Position numbers and translations under genes: made by a program. The notes beneath the pieces are model-generated. The model did no database searches. It saw only the letters and a program-made list of their open reading frames with translations, and was not told the DNA's origin. Below are positions 5,293-8,183 of a stretch of 8,183 bases of DNA, one piece after another; positions within the stretch are counted from its first letter, which is position 1, and each line of letters begins with the position of its first letter. Origin of the DNA: Actinomycetota bacterium. Lineage in GTDB: Bacteria > Actinomycetota > Acidimicrobiia > Acidimicrobiales > Microtrichaceae. Location: the NCBI GenBank assembly GCA_009700815.1, contig WLLG01000079.1, positions 1 through 8,183 of the forward strand, read 5' to 3'.

Positions 5293-5835
5293 TCACTCCG
5301 CTGGAACTGCCTCGATTTCGAGTTCGATAGTCACCTTGTCGCTGACGAGCATGCCATCGAGCCCGGCCGGAGCGTTGAAGGAGATCCCAAACTCGCTCCG
5401 CAGGATTTCTCCTGCAGCGCTAAACCCAGAACGGGTTGCCCCATAAGGGTCAGTGGTCACGCCATGAAACTCGAGGTTGAAAACAACGGGCTTGGTCACT
5501 CCATTAATGGAGAGATTGCCGGCAAGAGAGTGCTCGGTTACCTCAGTGGACTCAAAAGTCATTGTTGGATTCTCGTCAACACCGAAGAAGTCGGCGCTCT
5601 GAAGGTGACCATCTCGCTGCTTGTTGTTGGTGTCAATTGAGGTCAGGTCCACTGTTGCGCTCACGGAACTTGCAAGTTGATCTTCTCCGATGTTGAGGGT
5701 GCCAGCGAAGGTTTGGAACCTTCCACGCACCTTTGAGATTCCGAGGTGCCGAACAGTGAATCCAACTTCCGAATGACTTTGGTCGATGGTCCATGTGCCC
5801 GCAGTGAGCAGTTCTTTGGTGGCTTGAGCTGACAT
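5293..5835 (-). CDS. YceI-family lipocalin-like (polyisoprenoid-binding type) protein
   Basis: YceI proteins form a lipocalin-like beta barrel that binds long isoprenoid or other lipid-like molecules; the physiological ligand is usually unknown. The 180 residues match the family along their whole length: W-T-I-D-x-x-H-S (15-22) followed by VGFTVRHLGISKVRGRF (24-40), the S-I-D-T block (66-69), GHLQSADFF (76-84), M-T-F-E-S-T (92-97), the L-S-I-N-G-V-T-K-P-V motif (108-117), and the closing F-G-I-S-F-N strand (149-154). There is no signal peptide, so this is a cytoplasmic form, unlike the periplasmic E. coli protein. The ATG at 5835 has a strong GGGAGG 6 nt upstream (5842-5847). It is transcribed divergently from the MarR gene, from a promoter overlapped by two palindromic operators, so it is very probably the MarR target. 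A hairpin follows its stop. The family call is secure; the ligand is not known. Confidence 0.95.
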   Translation of the reverse strand: MSAQATKELLTAGTWTIDQSHSEVGFTVRHLGISKVRGRFQTFAGTLNIGEDQLASSVSATVDLTSIDTNNKQRDGHLQSADFFGVDENPTMTFESTEVTEHSLAGNLSINGVTKPVVFNLEFHGVTTDPYGATRSGFSAAGEILRSEFGISFNAPAGLDGMLVSDKVTIELEIEAVPAE

Positions 5836-5857
5836 ATTGAGCCTCCCTTTCAGGGGG

Positions 5858-5875
5858 TTGTTGATGTATCAACAA
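5858..5875. promoter_or_regulatory. MarR operator 1 (18-bp palindrome)
   Basis: TTGTTGAT-GT-ATCAACAA has perfect 8-bp arms around a 2-nt centre. It covers the predicted yceI transcription start (about 5867) and touches the yceI -10 box. It resembles the A/T-rich dyads bound by MarR dimers and lies directly beside a MarR gene. It shares TCAACAAAG with the second palindrome. Confidence 0.75.
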
Positions 5876-5902
5876 AGTACTCTAACCGTATTGACATGTC
5901 AA
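5874..5902 (-). promoter_or_regulatory. yceI promoter
   Basis: On the minus strand a consensus -35 TTGACA (5897-5902) and -10 TACTTT (5874-5879) are separated by exactly 17 bp. The start would be near 5867, leaving a leader of about 32 nt that includes the strong ribosome binding site. The -35 is half of palindrome 2, and palindrome 1 covers the start site, so a bound MarR dimer at either site would block initiation. Confidence 0.7.
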
Positions 5903-5905
5903 CAA
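5889..5905. promoter_or_regulatory. MarR operator 2 (12-bp perfect palindrome with a partial extension)
   Basis: TTGACATGTCAA (5891-5902) is a perfect palindrome; its right flank CAA restores the TCAACAA half-site seen in operator 1, while the left flank diverges. Its centre is 30 bp from the centre of operator 1, close to three helical turns, which would put two dimers on the same DNA face. It contains the yceI -35 and lies just upstream of the proposed marR -10. Confidence 0.7.
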
Positions 5906-5909
5906 AGCC

Positions 5910-5915
5910 TAAGCT
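5910..5915 (+). promoter_or_regulatory. Putative -10 box for leaderless marR transcript
   Basis: TAAGCT fits the actinobacterial TAnnnT -10 pattern and spans -12 to -7 relative to the A of the marR ATG (5922). There is no Shine-Dalgarno sequence between it and the start. This is the geometry of leaderless actinobacterial genes. The -35 region is poor (TTGACA at 5891-5896 is only 13 bp away). Operator 2 lies directly upstream, allowing autoregulation. Confidence 0.45.
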
Positions 5916-5921
5916 CGCGGA

Positions 5922-6410
5922 ATGGAACCTAACTGGCTGAACGAGCGTGAAGCGCGAGCTTGGCGCGGATACCAAGGCATGCGCATTTCCCTCGGTAGCC
6001 ACTTGGCGCGCCACATGAGCAGTGAGTGCCTCCTTACGGAGGCCGAGTTTGAAATCCTTGTCAACGTGTCAGAGGCGCCCGAAAGAACGATTCGATCTCG
6101 GGACTTGTGTAGCGCACTCGCATGGGAACGCAGCCGACTCTCACATCAGCTTTCCCGGATGGAATCACGCGGCTTGATTTCACGGGAGCCTTGCCTAGGA
6201 GATGCTCGCGGGTTCAACGTACTCCTCACCGATGCTGGACTTGCTGCAATCGAAGCTGCCGCACCGAAACACCTTGTGGAAGTGCGGCGTAGCTTTGTTG
6301 ATGTCCTAACCGATGAGCAGCTTGATTCGTTCGGAGACATCGCCGAGACCATCATCACGCACCTTGCAGGGCAAGAGGAGAACGAGCGTTGCGGGGACTC
6401 CCCGATCTAG
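5922..6410 (+). CDS. MarR-family transcriptional regulator (winged helix)
   Basis: A 162-residue MarR-type regulator, expected to act as a dimer that represses until an effector binds. It belongs to the actinobacterial group beginning W-L-x-x-x-E-x-x-A-W-R-x-Y (5-17). Dimerisation helices occupy about 8-33 and 112-150. The winged helix spans about 38-106: FEILVNVSEAPERTIRS (43-59), a recognition helix about 67-83 (ERSRLSHQLSRMESRG, 69-84), and a wing (87-103) with the conserved Asp94 and Arg96, followed by LTDAG (102-106). Cysteines at 36, 63, 91 and 157 leave thiol or redox sensing possible, but this is speculative. The ATG at 5922 has no Shine-Dalgarno sequence and fits leaderless initiation. 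It is divergent from yceI with two palindromes between them, so it probably represses yceI and itself. nrdJ is convergent downstream and probably unrelated. Confidence 0.93.
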   Translation: MEPNWLNEREARAWRGYQGMRISLGSHLARHMSSECLLTEAEFEILVNVSEAPERTIRSRDLCSALAWERSRLSHQLSRMESRGLISREPCLGDARGFNVLLTDAGLAAIEAAAPKHLVEVRRSFVDVLTDEQLDSFGDIAETIITHLAGQEENERCGDSPI

Positions 6411-6485
6411 GCCGTGCTCAACGGAGAAAGCCACACCTTCCTCCATTACTTCAGTATCAAGGGGACACTAAGTGTTTGGCCATTT
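6411..6485. other. Convergent marR/nrdJ intergenic gap without a clear terminator
   Basis: The 75 bp between the two stop codons contain a short palindrome (ACACTAAGTGT, 6465-6475), whose one-base centre leaves too little room for a stable hairpin. No GC stem followed by a T run was found on either strand. Transcripts from both sides may overlap here. Confidence 0.5.
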
Positions 6486-8183
6486 TCAGGAGCAGCCGCT
6501 CGTGCTGCCACAGGCGCTACATACGTAACACGAACCAGCCCGAGTCATTTGAATTCCGCACTGCATGCAGAGCGGGGCATCCATTGCTTGACCCAGAGGC
6601 GAATCAGAAACTGAGGGTTCCGCTGACGTTGTCTCGACGAAGTTGCGATCGGCCTCGGTGGCAGAACTTGCTAGGTCGAGCCCCGGAGAGGACCCAACCG
6701 CATGCTCTTCTACCCCAGGCAGAGTCTGTTGCAGCCGCTCGTCCGTACCAAGCACCCCAAGGTCTAGGCGTTCGGGGTAGGTCAAGTAATCCAAGGCCAA
6801 TCTGCGGAACAGATAATCAATCAGGCTGTTAGCCAACCGGACTTCTGGGTCATCAGTGATGCCCGCTGGCTCGAATCGCATGCCAACGAATGCATGTATG
6901 AATGCCTTGAGTGGAACCCCATATTGCAGTCCGTGACTCACTGAGATTGCAAAGGCATCCATGATTCCCGCCAGCGTGGAGCCTTGTTTGGAGACACGAA
7001 TAAAGAGCTCGCCTGGGCGACCGTCCTCGTACTCCCCCACTGTGACGAACCCTTTGCAGTCAGCCACTCGGAATTCGAAGGTTCGAGAGGAACGCGAACG
7101 TGGAAGCTTCTCGCGGACGGGCTTTGCAGCCACAAGTTCCGCAGGCAGATCAATAGTCTGCTTGCCTGTGCTGAGGGGCTGTCCCACTTTGCAGTTATCC
7201 CGATACAGAGCCACGCATTTGATGCCCATCTGCCAGGCATCGATCAGGAGTTGTTCAACCTCGTCCACAGTGGTTTCGGCTGGAACGTTGACTGTTTTGG
7301 ACATCGCACCCGAGAAGAACGGCTGAATCGCAGCCATCATTCGCAGGTGTCCGCCGTACGAGATCACATTGTCACCCATGGCACAGGCGAACACCGCTAG
7401 GTGTTCGGGCCGAAGGTGAGGTGCTCCGAGAGCAGACTGCTGCTCGGCTATGTAGGCCACAATCTCGGCGACTTGCTCGGAGGTGTACCCGAGGCGGCGC
7501 AGCGCCCGCGGAACTGTCTGATTAACAATTTGCAGGGTGCCACCGCCAACAAGCTTCTTGAATTTCACCAGGCCAAGATCAGGCTCAATCCCCGTTGTGT
7601 CGGCATCCATCATGAAACTGATCGTTCCAGTTGGTGCAGCAACGCTGAGTTCGGCATTGCGACTTCCGACTAGCTGCACCCGCTCGAGCGCCTCGGACCA
7701 AACCTGGACGACTCGATCGTTCAGCTCGGGTTGCACATCCACCGAGCCGATATGAGTTGCCGCTCCAAGATGCATCCGGTACACGCCAATCCAACCTGCA
7801 GCATCAGCGGCAAAAAGCGGTGCGGGGCCAAGCGACTGAGCCAGCTCAGTGGAACGGATTGCAGCAGTTCCCGTCAGAAGCGCAGTAATTGATGCCGCCC
7901 AAGCTCGCCCCTGTTCGGAGTCATATGGGTAGCCCAGGGCCATGAGGCTTGCGCCAAGGTTGGTATAGCCAATTCCGATGTCACGCGACTGTGCGGTCAT
8001 CTCTGCAATTGATTCCGTCGGGTAGTCCGAGGCTCCCACCAGAATGTCTTGTGCGGTCACCACAATCCGAACGCTCCGCTCGAAGGCCTCTATGTCGAAA
8101 CTGCCCTCTTCGTTCAGGAATCGCAAGAGGTTGAGTGAGGCCAAGTTGCATGCACTATTGGGCAGTCGTAGGTGCTCCGAGCA
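6486..8183 (-). CDS. nrdJ: Vitamin B12-dependent (class II) ribonucleotide reductase, C-terminal part (runs off the right edge)
   Basis: NrdJ reduces ribonucleotides to deoxyribonucleotides using adenosylcobalamin to generate a thiyl radical. The visible 565 residues start inside the active site: the first codon is the Cys of the C-S-E motif, corresponding to the thiyl Cys, with the catalytic Glu at fragment residue 3, and the Cys of SACNLAS (10-16) 11 residues later as the redox partner. PTGTIS at 184-189 is the phosphate-binding loop. After the barrel come a variable acidic linker (about 475-535) and a C-terminal cysteine-rich ribbon (C-x2-C at 539/542, then Cys552, 555, 558, 564) ending G-C-S, typical of actinobacterial NrdJ and used for zinc binding and re-reduction. 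The frame is open to the right edge; an apparent start at 8144 is only an internal TTG leucine codon. Promoter, any cobalamin riboswitch and nrdR would lie outside the window. Confidence 0.96.
   Translation of the reverse strand, partial: CSEHLRLPNSACNLASLNLLRFLNEEGSFDIEAFERSVRIVVTAQDILVGASDYPTESIAEMTAQSRDIGIGYTNLGASLMALGYPYDSEQGRAWAASITALLTGTAAIRSTELAQSLGPAPLFAADAAGWIGVYRMHLGAATHIGSVDVQPELNDRVVQVWSEALERVQLVGSRNAELSVAAPTGTISFMMDADTTGIEPDLGLVKFKKLVGGGTLQIVNQTVPRALRRLGYTSEQVAEIVAYIAEQQSALGAPHLRPEHLAVFACAMGDNVISYGGHLRMMAAIQPFFSGAMSKTVNVPAETTVDEVEQLLIDAWQMGIKCVALYRDNCKVGQPLSTGKQTIDLPAELVAAKPVREKLPRSRSSRTFEFRVADCKGFVTVGEYEDGRPGELFIRVSKQGSTLAGIMDAFAISVSHGLQYGVPLKAFIHAFVGMRFEPAGITDDPEVRLANSLIDYLFRRLALDYLTYPERLDLGVLGTDERLQQTLPGVEEHAVGSSPGLDLASSATEADRNFVETTSAEPSVSDSPLGQAMDAPLCMQCGIQMTRAGSCYVCSACGSTSGCS

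Noticed and set aside
3827..5446. A 539-codon open frame on the plus strand, Ser/Arg/Thr-rich
   Set aside because: It runs antisense across the RDD, nonapeptide and yceI genes; its repetitive Ser/Arg composition is the mirror of the 27-bp repeat units, and no domain is recognisable.
6465..6475. ACACTAAGTGT palindrome between marR and nrdJ as a bidirectional terminator
   Set aside because: Only one base between the arms, so the usable stem would be about three A/T-rich pairs, and no T run follows.
8142..8144. TTG at 8144 as the start of the reductase
   Set aside because: The frame stays open to the right edge and the upstream codons encode the conserved C-S-E-H-L and S-A-C-N active-site residues, so the gene is truncated by the window and this codon is an internal leucine.

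Overview
The window comes from an actinobacterium (Actinomycetota) of middling G+C content. The evidence is an actinobacterial-type CarD with all three key residues at the Mycobacterium positions, a B12-dependent class II ribonucleotide reductase with a Gly-Ser-Thr-Ser-Gly-Cys-Ser tail, an actinobacterial MarR subfamily, Ala-rich proteins and frequent GTG/TTG starts (five of the eight complete genes). I cannot place it below phylum level. Seven complete genes and two edge-truncated ones lie on the minus strand; only the MarR gene is on the plus strand... in total nine genes: lgt (partial), a lipoprotein, a glycosyltransferase-like protein, carD, a DUF4262 protein, an RDD membrane protein, a repeat protein, yceI, marR, plus the partial nrdJ makes ten, of which eight are complete.

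Region 1 (1-3015, minus strand). carD, a degenerate GT4-like glycosyltransferase and a lipoprotein are packed with gaps of 7 and 5 bp, followed after about 100 bp by the 5' end of lgt, whose enzyme lipidates lipoproteins. An extended -10 promoter precedes carD. This is not the carD-ispD-ispF order familiar from mycobacteria.

Region 2 (3016-5292, minus strand). A protein built around 17 tandem nonapeptides is translationally coupled (GTGA overlap) to an RDD-family membrane protein. A DUF4262 protein follows after a 175-bp leader that carries a promoter, a CRP/GlxR-like palindrome and a foldable 69-nt element. A strong hairpin without a U tract separates this cluster from yceI.

Region 3 (5293-6410). 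yceI (minus) and marR (plus) are divergent and share an 86-bp control region. It holds two related palindromes centred 30 bp apart, a good minus-strand promoter for yceI and a -10 box placed for a leaderless marR transcript. This reads as an autoregulated MarR switch controlling yceI.

Region 4 (6411-8183). After a 75-bp convergent gap lies the C-terminal 565 residues of nrdJ on the minus strand; its 5' part is beyond the right edge.

The most unusual item is the nonapeptide-repeat protein coupled to the RDD protein; the most interpretable regulation is the yceI/marR control region. No mobile element, CRISPR array, tRNA or rRNA was seen, and no gene-free stretch exceeds 300 bases.
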